Part shown: one piece after another, positions 21,641 through 52,462 of the stretch
Numbering within the stretch: position 1 is the stretch's first letter
How the letters are laid out: each line of letters opens with the position of its first letter
Assembly (NCBI GenBank): GCA_949987565.1
Contig: OX465102.1
Location: 9,554,212 to 9,618,211 of the forward strand
DNA length: 64,000 bases
DNA from: Luidia sarsii
Lineage: Eukaryota; Echinodermata; Asteroidea; Paxillosida; Luidiidae
Direction: 5' to 3'
Program-made: the position numbers and the translations under genes
The notes under the pieces: generated by a model
What the model was told of the DNA's origin: nothing
What the model saw: the letters and a program-made list of their open reading frames with translations, nothing else
Databases searched by the model: none

Positions 21641-21930
21641 CCTGTAGGTGCTACTTTCACCATAGACCTGTAGATGCTGCTGCTTCTGGCCTTTGACCTC
21701 TTAATGCTGCTGCCTCTCACCTTTGATCTTGAGATGCTGCTGCTTCTCATCTTTAACCCGTAGCTGCTGCTTCTCACCTTACACATGTAGATGATGCTTC
21801 TTCTCACTTTGGACCAGTAGAGGCTGCATCATCTTCTCACCTTTGACCTGCAGATGCTCCTGCTTCACTTCTTTAACCTGTAGATGCTGCTGTTTCTCGC
21901 CTTTGACTTGCATATGCTGCTGTTTTAGCA
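21640..21930. repeat. About 30-bp degenerate repeat joined to the minisatellite
   Basis: Nine or so copies of cctttgacctgtagatgctg plus ctgcttctca, diverged. The 'tgacct' core is shared with the adjacent 27-bp unit. Confidence 0.75.
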
Positions 21931-23214
21931 CGTCTTCTAATGCCATAACCATAGAGTGATGACCTCCCTCGTCCCCAACCTCAACCTAATTAATTGACCC
22001 TTGACCTTAAAAGACCGTCATTCTATCCCAGAATCCAGCCGCCTAATGCAACCCCTGACCCACTTCTTTGTGAAAAAAACAGCCATGGGTCAGAGGTCAA
22101 AGAAAGCACCAAGATATCGGAGGATGCGATGAGCAGCTACAGGTTGTTTGTGCCAATACAGGAGGTACATTACAGCGTATGGAGTTTGGAAAAATAGAAG
22201 AATCGATGCTAAATGATCAGACTGAGCCAGATATAACAGGACAAGCCCTTTCAGTATTTTTTTCACAGATCCGTGGGATTCTACAGAATAACTGATTGCT
22301 CCTTGGGTGTAAAGAATCACACAACAGCAAACCTTTCAGTGGAGTCACCAAAGTTGTATTCATTCAACCGCTTTCCAGAACTAACGAGTCTGTATTATAG
22401 TTATGGATCAGGTTTAGATTAATCATTATCCTAAAAAAAAAGTGTGGAATCGGGGTGGGTTTTTTGTATAGACCTTTTTATGCTCAAAAGATTTTCCAAC
22501 TTCCCGAGGAAGAGAGAAAGCGACTTTTTTTTTTCTCACACGACAAACACTTGCTCTTTCAATTTGGGTCAACCGTGGGTTTACCTTCGAAAGAGACACA
22601 GAGCAGCAAGACAAAGCCTACCCTTAGAATATAGCACACAACTGTTGTGGAAGCACAACTGCAAATGGTCAGTCAAACTTCCTATTTGTTTTCCAAATTG
22701 CGAGATCAGCGGCAACAATCCCGCTAGTGTGGGACCTTTACTGTGGATGATCAAGGGATAGCACACTGCCACAGGAGAGAAAGTGGAATTCCACCCACAT
22801 TCTCCACCACAATCCGCACAAAGAATCTCTCGACAAAAGCCACACAGATATATAATGTTCCGATTGTTTTAGCGAGATCTGAAAATGATGCACTGTTCAA
22901 AACCCCCCGTATGGCGGTCATGAGCAATGGAAAAACGTCCAGTGTGAAGTGGGTAAGTGCTAAAATTTGCTGAAGCACAAAAAGACGTTATTCATAGGAT
23001 CAACTTGCCAACCAAACCTTCACCGTTGCTTCATGCTAAGCAATGAAGAGTGGATTACAAGACAAAAGCAATTGACATCACATCACAGTGTGGTCTGTAA
23101 TCATGTTGACACTAGCAAGACTTTTCCTGCTTAGTCGATTAGGCCAACAACAAAAAATAGTTCTGCTTCCAGTTACCCGACTGACCCTATTTTATAGCCT
23201 GCTACCCTAATTTT
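21931..23214. other. Intergenic, nothing recognised
   Basis: Region between the convergent genes. No exon, RNA gene or clear repeat before the dispersed repeat at 23275. Confidence 0.4.
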
Positions 23215-23220
23215 TTTATT
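23215..23220 (-). terminator. Possible HARS polyadenylation signal
   Basis: AATAAA on the - strand about 320 nt past the HARS stop. It sits next to a dispersed repeat and could be chance. Confidence 0.3.
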
Positions 23221-23274
23221 GGGAAACAATGATGATAAAAATTCAATGGGTAATTTAATCGTTATTAAGGCTTG

Positions 23275-23405
23275 ACCACATGCAGATACCTCCATATGAT
23301 TATACACAACAACAAAATGGCAAAAAACAAATTCCCTACCTACCTACCTTATTTTGAAATGCCATGTAATCGGAAGCAGACCTATTTTTTCTTTTGGCCT
23401 TTTCA
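23275..23405. repeat. 'TTTTTTGGCC' dispersed repeat
   Basis: cagatacctccatatgatta, ccctacctacctaccttatt, gccatgtaatcggaagcaga, ttttcttttggcc. Inverse copies at 47280-47535 and 57910-58035; part at 59745-59860. Confidence 0.6.
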
Positions 23406-23538
23406 CGCTTAAATGGCTCCGTGAAATTGGGCTGCGGCTTAAAACAGATGACGGCCCCTAGGACTACACAGTGTAATCTGGATATTTGACTGATAAGTTA
23501 AATCGTTTTTGAAGAGCATCGTGGATGAACAGGGAACG

Positions 23539-41845
<18,307 letters not shown>

Positions 41846-42007
41846 GGCGACTGCTTCAGTGCTTGTGTGGGAATGATGCAATTTCGAGGGTACAGTGACA
41901 ATCGAAATCGCTTCAATCCTCACGCATGGTGTCCGGAGACGGGCGCCCTCTGTTGGCGAAAGCAATGAGAATGCCCTCTCGGGCACGGATCTTATTATTA
42001 TTATTTT

Positions 42008-43855
42008 TTTGCGGGGAGAGGTGGAGGGGGAAAGAGGAGGGGAGGAGGAGGGGGAGGAGGGGAGGAGGAGTAGGCAGAGATCGAGAAAGGAGGGGAGGAG
42101 GGAGAGGGGGAGGGGGAGGAGGAGGGGAGGAGGGGAGGAGGGGATCGGAAGAGGGGAGGAGGAGAGGGAGGACGGGAGGAGGGAGGAGAGGAGGAGGATG
42201 AGAGGGGGAGGGAAAGGATGGGAGGAGGATGAGGGGAGGAGGAGGGGAGGAAGAAGAGGGGATAGAGGAGGAGAGGAGGAAGGGAGGATTAGGAGGGAGA
42301 GAGGGAGGAGGGGAGGAGGAATAGGGGGAGGTAGAGGAGGGAGGGAGGAGGGGAGGAGGAGGAGGATGAGGGATAGAGGGAGGAGGGGAGGGGAAGGGGA
42401 GGAAGAGGAGGGGGAGCAGGGGAGGGAGGAGGAGGGGAGGGAGAAGGGAGGAAGAGGAGAAGGGGAGGAAGAGGAGGGGAGGGAGGAGGAGGGAGGGAGG
42501 AGGGGAGGAGGGGGAGGAGGAGTATAGGGAAAGAGGAAGGAGGGGATGAGGAGGGGAGGAGGGGGAGGAGGAGTAGGGAGAGAGGAGGAGGGGAGGAGGA
42601 GGGGAGGTGGAGGGGGGAGGAAGAGGAGGGGAGGGATCGAGAAAGAGAGGAGGGGAGGAGGATGAGGGAGAGAGGGAGGAGGGGAGGAGGATGAGGGAGA
42701 GAGGGAGGAGGGGAGAAGGAGTAGGGGAAAAAGAGGAGCTAGGGCATGAAGAGGAGGGAAGGGAGGATGAGAGGATGAGGCAAGGAGGAGGAGGTGTGTG
42801 GGAGGAGGGGAGGATGAGAAGAAGAGAGGGAGGAGGAGAGGATCGAGGAGTAGGGGGAGGAGGATCGAGTGGAGGAAGAGGGTAAGGAAGGAGGAGGAGG
42901 GGAGGAGGAGGAGGGGAGGAAGAGGAGGGGAGGGGGAAGGGGAGGAGGAGGGGAGGAGGAGGAGGGCGAGGAGGAGGAGGGGAGGATGAGGAGAAGAGAG
43001 GGAGGAGCGGAGGATCGAGGAGTAGGGGGAGGAGGAGGGGAGGGAGAGGGGGAGGAGGGGGAGGGCGAGGAGGAGAAGGAGGGGGAGGATATGATGAGGG
43101 AGAGAGGGAGGAGGGGAGGATCGAGAAGTAGGAGGAGGAGGAGGAGGGGAGGATGAGAGGAGGAGGGGAGGAAGAGGGGGAGGGAAGGAGGAGGGAAGGA
43201 GGAGGGAGAGAGGGAGGAGGGGAGGAGGAGCTGGGAGGAGGAGGGACGAGGAGAGGAGGGGAGGAGGAGGAGGTAGAGAGTGAGGAGGGGAGGAGGAGGA
43301 GAGGAAAAGGGGAGGACGGGAGGAGGAGGGAGAGAGGGAGGAGGGGATCGAGGAGGAGGAGGGGAGGAGGAGGGGGAGGAAGAGGAGGGGAGGGTGGAGG
43401 AGGGGAGGAAGAGGAGGGGAGGGAGGAGGAGGGGAAGAAGAGGAGGGGAGGGAGGGAGAGAGTTAGGAGGGGAGGAGGGGGAGGGGAGTAAGAGGAGGGG
43501 AGGAGGAGGGGAGGAGGAGGGGAGGAGGAGTAGGCAGAGATCGAGGAAGGAGGGGAGGAGGAGGAGGGAAGGAGGAGGAGGGGAGGAGGGGATCGGAAGA
43601 GGGGAGGAGGGGAGGCTCGAGGAGAGGCCGGAGGAGGGGAGGAGGAGGAGGGCGAAGAGGAGGAGGGTAGGATGAGGAGGGAGAGAGGGAGGAGGGAGGA
43701 GGAGTAGGGAGAGTGGAAGGAGGGGAGGAGGAGGAGGGGAGGAAGGGGAGGTAGGAAGATAGGAGGAGGGGAGGAGGAGGGGAGGAGGAGGGGGAGGAGG
43801 GGATCGGAAGAGGGGAGGAGGGGGAGAGGAGGAAAGGAGGAGGGGAGGAGGAGTA
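42008..43855 (+). repeat. 1.85-kb homopurine (GGAGGA-rich) tract
   Basis: Almost only G and A on the + strand (pyrimidine-only on the HARS sense strand), with rare C/T bases such as gatcga. Starts about 160 bp upstream of the HARS ATG. The long frames in it are low complexity, not genes. Confidence 0.95.
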
Positions 43856-43869
43856 CCCAAAGTCGAGCA

Positions 43870-45290
43870 TCCCTGGCCGAGTGGAGATTTTGTTTCCATA
43901 GGTAAGCGAGTCATATACATGATTTATATTCATGATTTTCGTCTGGGAAAAAGGGAAATGTATGGCTTTGAATCATTAATTTTTGACTCGCTTAGGCCCT
44001 TTATACCTACGTAAAAAAGCGGTCGGATTAGTGGAGTGATGAGCGCTCAGCTCAGCGGAAACCCACGCCGTTTGAAATAGCGCCCTCTACCACAGCGATT
44101 TTCAATAAAATTGCCTCATGTCTGATAGACACGTGCATTATGGGCTGGCTGGTGAATTACGTAACACTGCCGAGGAACACGCAGCTCTAATGTTCGGATA
44201 CTCAAAGATGACTATCATTTTCGGAATGTACCATCTTTGGTTGTTTGTGATGGCGACTCGATCTACACTTTTACGTATATTAGGCCTACTACTTACTTAA
44301 TTAAGCAGCAATGAATTTGCATGATAAAATTTCTTCGGCAGGGTCGTTGACATCAACTTCAACGGTGCTTAGTCGAAGTTAATATTATTATAAAAAAATA
44401 ATGTCGTTGGTCGAGTCTAATTGAATCTGTGGCAATGTACGTGTGTACACACGAACGCATTGGAGGATTGCAATTGGCTAATACCGTCCTTTTTATAGCT
44501 CCATGGCTGAACGAAAGACTAATAATAATCCCCGCGTTTCTGTGTAGGCCATGGGGCTTTTATAGCTCCATACTTAGGCCTACTATGGATTAAGGAACTG
44601 TGCCTACCCTTACGTACGTTTTGATCCCAACGAGACTTCTCAAAATGCACCGAACTAAAAAAAATGTTGCCCCACTGAGAACAAAATAATGACATCATCA
44701 AAATCTACTAATTAGAATTGGGCGCCATATGCAATGATGAAGGCTTGGCTTTCTTCTGTTGGTTCCCTTCTATCTTCGTCCTAGATCTGCAGCACCATAT
44801 AGAGCAATTAAAGTATGTTTCTGCTCTATGAAAGACTGCACAAAGGAAGATGTCAAATCATTATTTTTTTGTTCTCACGAAATATAGTTGACGGATTGAT
44901 CCGAAACATAATTATGCGAATATGCGGGTGTGTGATTACGCAGGTGTGTATAATAGGTCGAATTAATGACCTTCCGCAAAATTAATGGTGTGCCCTCCTT
45001 TTACTTTTAGCTGCACTTTAGTCCAACCACGGAAGACTAAAATAATCCTCCCTTCACGGTCAAAAAATCGTCCGTGGACAATTAAAGTGGTTGACTCCAT
45101 GACAAACAAGTACAGAAAATTAAATTTGGCCTTCTAGTTGGAGATGCCGTTGGAGGAACTTGAAGTTCCTGCTCGTATCAAAACGTCCTGGCCCTCTAAC
45201 TTTGGTTAGATTTGTTTGTTTGTTTGTTCATAAATGTTTATCAGAGGTAAATACAAAAAAACTGTTGCAAACTGCTCACTGACTAAAATG
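43870..45290. other. Non-coding stretch between the homopurine tract and the third gene
   Basis: No exon or recognised element; a foldback-like fragment near 45130-45205 (ttcctgctcgtatcaaaacg, tggccctctaactttgg). Confidence 0.4.
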
Positions 45291-45299
45291 ACCTGCAAT

Positions 45300-45412
45300 A
45301 CATGAATCTCAAAAGTTAGAGGGCATGACGTTTCAATCCTAGTAGCAGGACCTTGGTCCTGCTATAGATCCTGCTAGGATCGAAACATCATGCCCTCTAA
45401 CTTAGTGAGACT
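45300..45412. repeat. Foldback repeat 'CATGACGTTT', copy
   Basis: aaagttagagggcatgacgt, caatcctagtagcaggacct, faced by gatcctgctaggatcgaaac and atcatgccctctaactta. Confidence 0.7.
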
Positions 45413-45635
45413 CCTATAGGACCTATAATAATACAGTAAAAGTTAGTCAGCAAGAACTGTCCCTTCCAGAACTGCTGGTAATTAATACTCACATAAGGTC
45501 TTACTGCAATTGCTATGGGATTAACTGAATTTTTATAACCTTTTTTAATTCCCCTTTTTTCGGATATCTTTGGGAATGATCAGGCTTCTGAACGGCTTGC
45601 GTCAGTAATAAGCCTCTCAAGGCCGGCTGCCACAA

Positions 45636-45708
45636 TACATGTACATGGTCAGTGTACAGTACAGTACATTGTACATGTACATGTGTACAGTGTACATGTA
45701 CATGTAAA
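45636..45708. repeat. (ACATGT)n palindromic run
   Basis: tacatgtacatggtc, gtacatgtacatgtgtacag, gtacatgtacatgta; self-complementary. Shorter runs recur at 34005, 55190 and 60085. Confidence 0.75.
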
Positions 45709-45839
45709 AGCCTGGTGGCTATACGTACACGCATATGCAAGTGATGCGTGCACTTACTTTTGAGCGTGCACTTTACGTGAATACGTAACGGCATCGTCAC
45801 ACGCACCACAGCACAGACTGTCCGGGACTAGATAGTGAC

Positions 45840-46854
45840 CGAGTGAGATTGAGTGGAGAAGAGCAGCGTCTCCCCCGCCGTGTCTGAGATCAACACGGTC
45901 GAGCTGGTGAATAAGAAGAAGAGGAAGAAGAAGAAAGCCCTGCTAGTGCTACCGTCATTTTACTCTTATTTTGCTCAGATTGTGGTCCGAGCATGGAGGG
46001 TCCCGAGGTGGTGGTGGTGTGATCATTTTGGCGATCCTCAGCGGAGCCTGCCTAGGATTGACCGCCCGGACTAGTGACCACCCACCCCCGGCCGGTCACC
46101 TCCCTCCCCCATCGGCCGCCGGTACGGTCAACATCGGGTGCTCGTCCGTCCGGGGAGGAACGAGAGGAGAGTTATGGACGAGATGGTGACGACCTTTGGA
46201 CGCCAGAGGACCTAATACAAAGTGATAGAGCGGGACAGAGGGAGAGAGAGAGAGCTAGACAGGCCGACGAAGGATGGACTTCTGGCTGCCCTGGGGACAA
46301 CAAACCTCGTCGGCGTTCAGCGGAGCCCCTTGTACACCTGTTACCTTTTTAGTGTCGTCGATCATGATCGCGCTGTGTGATAACCACAGCATACATGTAA
46401 CTCGGCCCCGCTCTGAGACCGAATCCTCTACCGATTGCCAATTATTCCTCATTCTGGCAATCTGTGCCGTGTGCCCGTGGATCTGTAAGTGTAACCGAAC
46501 TGGAAGTGCCGGCGATTCTCCGTAACACAACAATAACAACAAACATTTAAACAACCAACAACAACGGAAAACAACAACAATTTTGTGGGGTTTTTTGCCG
46601 ACGCGATCGGTACGGCTGATTGTATGACCGGGGGCTGAACGCCGAACCAATGGGTCAAGGGAGAGCGTGTGGCCGGCGTGTGGTCTTCTTCGTGAGTAGG
46701 GTCGGTGATCGTGCAGACTAAGGGAAGGCAGATACTAGTACTAGGCAGCAGGTGTAGTGCTACTACTGTACTAGTAGTACAGTGGCCACCTATTGGTTTG
46801 AATGGTGGTACAGTGGTAGTCTTACTGCTGAGTTGCAGCCTCTCTTGATCCAAT
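45840..46854 (+). promoter_or_regulatory. GC/CpG-richer segment, likely promoter and 5' UTR of the third gene
   Basis: About 1 kb with many CpG (for example around 46030-46260 and 46600-46680) in otherwise AT-rich DNA. It holds several short ATG frames with no recognisable domain; these would be upstream ORFs. The boundary to coding sequence at 46855 is inferred. Confidence 0.35.
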
Positions 46855-46901
46855 ATGAACTACGGCAGACGCGCTCCTCTGCCAAAGTTCAAAACCAAAC
46901 G
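46855..46901 (+). CDS. Probable first coding exon of an unidentified gene
   Basis: ATG with A at -3, followed by MNYGRRAPLPKFKTK plus two bases and a strong donor (CG|gtgagt). The preceding kilobase is GC-richer than its surroundings. I do not recognise the protein and found no following exon in the remaining 17 kb, so the gene has a long first intron or this call is wrong. Confidence 0.4.
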
Positions 46902-47279
46902 GTGAGTATATCAACCCCCTTCTTCCTTTGTTACAATGTCAGTTAACAGTGTTATCTAGTCTAGACTAGTATCTGAGTAGTGAGAAATTGTCCTTTTGCA
47001 AACCACACAGTGTGATGTGATGTCAGTTGCTTTGGACTTGTATTCCACTCTTCTTTACTATAGTGAAGTTGGATTTTTGTTCATCACCCTCATCCAAAGG
47101 TCACATTTTTTAAACAAAAGAATAAAAGACAATACAATATTACTCAATAGAGCCTCAATGGCTATTGTCTTCATAACAATAGGTGGTCTTTCCAGACTTT
47201 TACAGTGAGGGTATTAAACTAAAATCTTGCCAAGCTTGGTTTGGCAAGGTGATCCTGTGACTTGTGACTTTTTGTGCTA

Positions 47280-47535
47280 ATTAACCCTAACTAATAAATA
47301 CAAGTTCTGCTTCGGATTACATGGCATTTCAAAAAAGGGTAGGTAGGTCAGGAATTTTAAAAATTTGTTTGCCAATTTTTGTTGTGTACAATCATATGGA
47401 GGCATCTGCATGTGGTCAAGCAATAGTACAATCAAATTACACATTGAATTGTTATCATCATTGTTTCCCGATGAAAATGTAAGGGTCATAGGCTAGAAAT
47501 AGGGTAACTGGAAGCAGAAATAAATATTTTTTTGG
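47280..47535. repeat. 'TTTTTTGGCC' repeat, inverse copy
   Basis: gcttcggattacatggcatt, agggtaggtaggtc, ttgtgtacaatcatatggag, gcatctgcatgtggtcaa, ending aatatttttttggcc. Confidence 0.6.
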
Positions 47536-47689
47536 CCTAAGGAGTTCTATGAAATTGGGCCCTGTATACAATGTACATTATGTACTGTACGGTAGCTGTA
47601 GCCCTTTTCACTTTGGCTCCTTTTCTAAAATCAAAATAAAAAAAATAAAAAAAAGAGTACTAGGGTTACACTGTGGCCATGCTGTAGCT

Positions 47690-47820
47690 AACCTTGGCCG
47701 AGTGCGAGTAACTTGGGTCTTGGGCCCTGTGTGTAATTTACCGTCCCCCCAACCTCACCAAAATTTTAAAAAAAGGGGGATTTTTGAGGTTCAAGTTACT
47801 CGATCGGACTAACCTGGGGC
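47690..47820. repeat. Short inverted-end repeat
   Basis: ccgagtgcgagtaacttggg faces gaggttcaagttactcgatc. Shares tccaagttactcgg with 40315-40332. Confidence 0.4.
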
Positions 47821-49925
47821 TAATTTCATAGAGTTGCGTCATCGCCAAAATCTGCTTTAATCACAAAAGGTCGAATGATTCATAGGATCACCTTGTTGTG
47901 GAAATAAACTTTGCTATCAACCTCCCCACCCTCCCCCCCCTCCCCCAGTGGCCTCCAGGGGCCAAATCATAGAGCTGCTTAAGCGTGAAATTCTGCGAAG
48001 CAGGAAAAGTCTTCCTCGTGTAAACATGATTTCAATCCACATTTCGATGTGATGTCAATTGCTTATAATGACTTGTATTAGTTCTAGAATTCCAATTATT
48101 CTTTGCTTAGCATGAAAGTGAAACAAAGAATAATGAGGTTTGACTTTGAGTTGGCAAGGTGATCCAATATGAATCCTTACTTTTTGAGCAGCTTGACCTT
48201 TTTTAAAGCAAATTTTGGTGCTTTAGAAGCAGCCCTGTGAATTGTGAAATTATCCCCAGGGAAATTATTGTGTTAGGCCAAGTAAACAAAATTTCTAGTT
48301 TCTCGTCCCCGTCTGCATCTTGTTTTTTTGCTGCCCCATCAATTCTTTTAATTAATGTTTTTTTTAATAAAATGATAAAAAGACATCATTTTGATTGATT
48401 TTTGCTGTTTCCAGCTGTTGAACCTCGCAAATGCACAGCCTTTATCTCGTACCGTATTTAAAAATGACTGATAATTAAACTACCCGTCTTTTGGGGGGAA
48501 AAAAGGTGCCCGCATCCTCCTTTAAAAAAAAGTAAGGATGAAGAAACCAATATTTTATTTTAATTGGCCTTAAGGGTTAATCTTTCCAAGCTACTCGGTA
48601 CTCACCTGATTGTTCACCGAGGAGACCTTTTTAAAAAAAAACCTCAGTATCTGTCTCTTTAAAAAAGATGTTGATTCGATGACTGACATGATTTTCATGT
48701 TGGTGAGAAGCGGAGTTCACCCGGTTTGTTGCGCACTGAAAGCCATTTAAATGGAGGCTCTCTCTGACAAAGAAGAGCTACATACGTTTTATGTGGGTTA
48801 AAACCATTTCTGAGATCAGTGATATGCCAAAAAAATGTAGCAAACTGCTTACTGACTGAAATGAAAAATCCCCCCCAAAAGCGAAAATCCAAAATAAGGA
48901 GGGCCTGACGTTCATTGTGGGTTGAAGTGGGCAAGAATGTTCTGACTCCCAGACTACATTGTATAATGACAATGAATTGCACCAATTCATGCTAAAAAAT
49001 AAATTGTTCATTTTCCCCCATATCCGCTCTACTCTAGTCTACTCTACTCCACAAGGTTTTTATAAAAGTGTAAGATAACAAAACAGAAACATGGGATGTG
49101 TCAGCTCCTGATAGACCAAAATCTGAATTTCTCAAAAATTTGTAGGGCCTGACTTTTCAATCCTACACGTAGTCCTCAGGACCTTTCTCAAAGGCAGAAT
49201 ATAATTTCTGAGATTCATCAATTAACACCACACGTCATGCTATCCTGAGTATATCCTCAGGCGTTTGCCACTAATTTGGGATTTGGCCAGAAAGCATCAC
49301 TACAATGGATTTCCTGGAATGGAAATGGTAACTTGCCATTTTCAAATCAGACTTTTCCGGCAGAATTGTACAGTTAGATTGAGGATAACTTTAGTCCGAC
49401 CAGAGTAAAATAGACAGTAATCGGTTTTCTTCAATTAATAATTCAGACTACATACATGTAGATTACAACGTTTTGTTAAGTTTCGATTCTTGGGGTTCTC
49501 AAGGAGGCCACAATTATCGCACAAATACATGTATCATTTAAATCTGTGACGGTCGGGTCCAAAAGTGACCCATTTGTACGTCTACAAACAAGAAGAAATT
49601 CAGGAAATTTCAGGCATTGCCACTCTACCTTTGAGGAAGGTCCTGCTTTGATCAAAACATCAACCCCACTAAATTTGGATAAATTCAGGCTGTGGCAAAA
49701 TGTTCCACCTCTGAACCGCTTGAATATTTCTCAGTCATTGCCTTGTGCAAAACACTGGACTCTCTCGCCTTTATTGACCCTTTAGAGGCCAAAGGTCACA
49801 AAATACTAGGTCATTTGATGACCATGAACAGTGTGCCGTGTTATGTACACATGTATACTACATGTACATTGCATGCATGTACCACCCTAATCAATTCTAA
49901 TTTTGTTGTTGTTGTGTGATTTAAA
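47821..49925. other. Long non-coding stretch
   Basis: Contains a fragment related to the foldback 'CCTGACGTT' family near 48890-48920 and 49145-49200; otherwise nothing recognised. Confidence 0.35.
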
Positions 49926-49928
49926 ATA

Positions 49929-49982
49929 AACATGTTTCCACATGAATAAAACATTCATGTTTTATTCATGTGGAAACATGAA
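49929..49982. repeat. Perfect hairpin, 19-bp arms
   Basis: gtttccacatgaataaaac - attcat - gttttattcatgtggaaac, followed by further 'acatgaataa' units to about 50030. Confidence 0.8.
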
Positions 49983-50775
49983 TAAAAAAACAAATAAAAA
50001 ACATGAATAACAAAAGCATGAATAAAAATAAGGAAAATGTGGGAAAACACTGGGCGCATAGACTATCTTTGTATTATGCAGAATGCATGGTTTCTAAAAG
50101 GTTTTTTTTAGTGCTCTACAGAGATAAAGAACAGAAGATGAACGAATAATCTGATCTAGCCGAAGATGTGTATAATTATTGGCAGTAGGATTTGCTTGCT
50201 ATTGTTGAATGATTTTGCATCATGTGATTGGTAAAGCAAAACTGGTCAGAGCCTAGGATATATTTATTCACCATAAAAATCAAAGGTTGACGATAAATTG
50301 ATGTATTTATAAGCAAGTTACATTTACATACGCATGTAAGTTTGGGCATGAATCTAGTGCCTTGTGGAGACCTAGTCCAATAGGTTGAATAGGTCTCCAG
50401 TACTCTCCACAGTGAAATTGTAAAGGTGTATTATCTCCACAAGGTGTTAACGAAACTCGTATTTGGAAATCAAAAACGTGAAATTTTTGTTGGGTAAATA
50501 AATAATTAAAAAAAGTTATAAAACCTATAGATAACAGACTGAGACATACGGTCCAAATTTCCACCCAGGAAACTGAATGAGGTTGAAATGAAGGGCATTT
50601 TTAAAACATCGTTTCTCGTTCGGTTGTATTGTACACAAGAACAATGTCTCCACATAATTATATAGGTGTGTTGGTGTTGTGTATGAGATAAAGATATCAG
50701 TGAAATTTGATCACATGAATGAGAATTTCTAGGATTCTCGCATGCTTGATTACCACCATTTTGGAAAATGTTTGT

Positions 50776-51072
50776 TAAAGGGTCATTCCATACAAACTCA
50801 ACCACAGTTGCCATGGTGACCAACTCAGATTTTGCCTACAATTGGTTTTTGAGAACATCAACATGATAATTAGCTTTTTTGGTTTGCGGAGTGTAAAAAG
50901 TGGCCGTGGTCAGAACTTTTGGGAGGGCATATCTCCGTTTATACCATTGTGAGTTGAAGCTTCAAATTTTTCATGAATTGCGTTAGATGTTCTCAAAAAC
51001 ACAAAAATTGTAAGCCAAACCATGGATGATTTTCAGATTTGGGTTGAGTTCATATGGAATGACCTTTAGAGA
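50776..51072. mobile_element. MITE-like element 'GGTCATTCCATA'
   Basis: Left aaagggtcattccatacaaa ctcaac; right gttgagttcatatggaatga cctt. About 297 bp, non-coding. Confidence 0.65.
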
Positions 51073-51171
51073 AAAAGAAAAGCCTGAACAAAGTGGACAC
51101 TATCATGTACAGGCAGCTGAGGCAGGGAACTTCAACCCAGGAGTGCCACTTGAAGAGCCCAAGACCTCTGG

Positions 51172-51535
51172 TTTAAAGGGATTTTATAACACAACATTGG
51201 TCAAGGTCAAAGAATAGCATCCATACCTTGTCTGATCCAAATGTGCATGAAATATCACACCTGTGAAAATTTCAGCTCAATCCGCCAACCGAATCTCGAG
51301 AAAATACCGCTTCATTTGTTTTGTGAAAATGCAGCATTCGGTTAATTGTGCCGAAAAAAACGTTTAGATCTAGGGGTGAGACGTAAACTTCGGTATTTCT
51401 TTGACTCTTTTCACCAAAAATAATATTCTTTAACCATCTTCAAACTGTACTAACTGAACTAAGTACGTACCGGTATGTAAATCTGTGAACGTTTCTGTTT
51501 TTCGATCTATGTTGTGTAGGGGCTTTAAGTTTAAC
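51172..51535. mobile_element. MITE-like element, AAAGGCC ends, copy
   Basis: ttaaagggattttataacac aacattgg to gttgtgtaggggctttaa; shares agctcaatccgccaaccga with 56096-56450. Confidence 0.6.
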
Positions 51536-51837
51536 ATAAGATGCCCTCTTTAGTGGCTGAACTATCCAGCGCGTAGGTTGTGGCCTTCCTAGATACAGTT
51601 GACTCCCGTAATGAAGAGGTCTGCCAGACTTTTGCGGTTTCTCTCGTTATAACCGGAACCTCGTTAAATGGGGGACGTGAAGCCGCATCATCTCGTCTGA
51701 TTTGGAAGACCTGAGAAAAATTCCTGATTTTTCCACTGCTTGTTGTTGACATGCTTTACTGCCTGTAGTTTTCAACTGTTCAAAAGAAGTAATTATGGGT
51801 CGAAAACAATGCTTTTTATACGGATATGTCAAGGAGA

Positions 51838-52137
51838 ATATAATTCAATGAGGGTTTGCCCTGCTTGACGTGATCAACACCTAATGCTCAGTGCTTTGCA
51901 TCATAGATAGATGTTTGCGTCGAGGAGAATGTAATTCAATGAGGGTTTGCCTTGCTAAATGTGATAAACACTGAGTGCCCAGTGCTTTGCATCAACATGA
52001 TGTTTGCATCAAGGAGAATGTAATTCAATGAGGGTTTGCCCTGCTCGACGTGATAAGCACTGAGTGCTCAGTGCTTTGCCCGATGCCTGATGCAAAAAAA
52101 AACAGGCAGCTCGGGCGGGATTCGAACCCGTGACTCA
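51838..52137 (-). mobile_element. SINE family 2 with three tandem body units
   Basis: Three reverse copies of taattcaatgagggtttgcc, ctgctcgacgtgataagcac, agtgctttgc, then the head gctcgggcgggattcgaacc. Confidence 0.75.
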
Positions 52138-52149
52138 AACCTGTGATAG

Positions 52150-52435
52150 TGGAAGGTTTGCGGTGACACCATGCAACACTTCTCTATAAGGAAGGAGTGT
52201 GGCTCTGAAAAGATCCAGTAACTGGTGACATCATGTAGCACTTCTCTATAAGGAAGGGGTGTGTTTCTGAAAAGAGCCAGTAACTGGTGACATCATGTAC
52301 TATGTAGCACTTCTCTTTCAAAAAGAAGTGTGGCTCTGAAAAGAGCTGGTAACTCAACCTTTCGGTTAGTGTGTACCCTGCCTGTCATCAGTCTCAATGC
52401 ATGTACTTCCACCTTGCAAACCTTCAAAAAATTAG
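52150..52435. repeat. 'F' foldback element with tandem inner units
   Basis: aaggtttgcggtgacaccat followed by three copies of 'tagcacttctct(ata/ttc)' plus 'aggaaggagtgtggctctga'; tail ttccaccttgcaaaccttca. Confidence 0.65.
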
Positions 52436-52462
52436 TCTTATTTATTAAATTATTAAGCTTGC

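Noticed and set aside
41846..41986. In-frame extension of the HARS reading frame upstream of its ATG, possibly a mitochondrial presequence
   Set aside because: The frame is open but its upstream 'start' is GTG and no ATG occurs before the pyrimidine tract. Charge is near balanced, so there is no real support for a presequence.
42739..43920. 393-codon - strand Pro/Ser/Leu-rich frame
   Set aside because: Arises from strand-pure GGAGGA sequence that lacks stop codons by composition.
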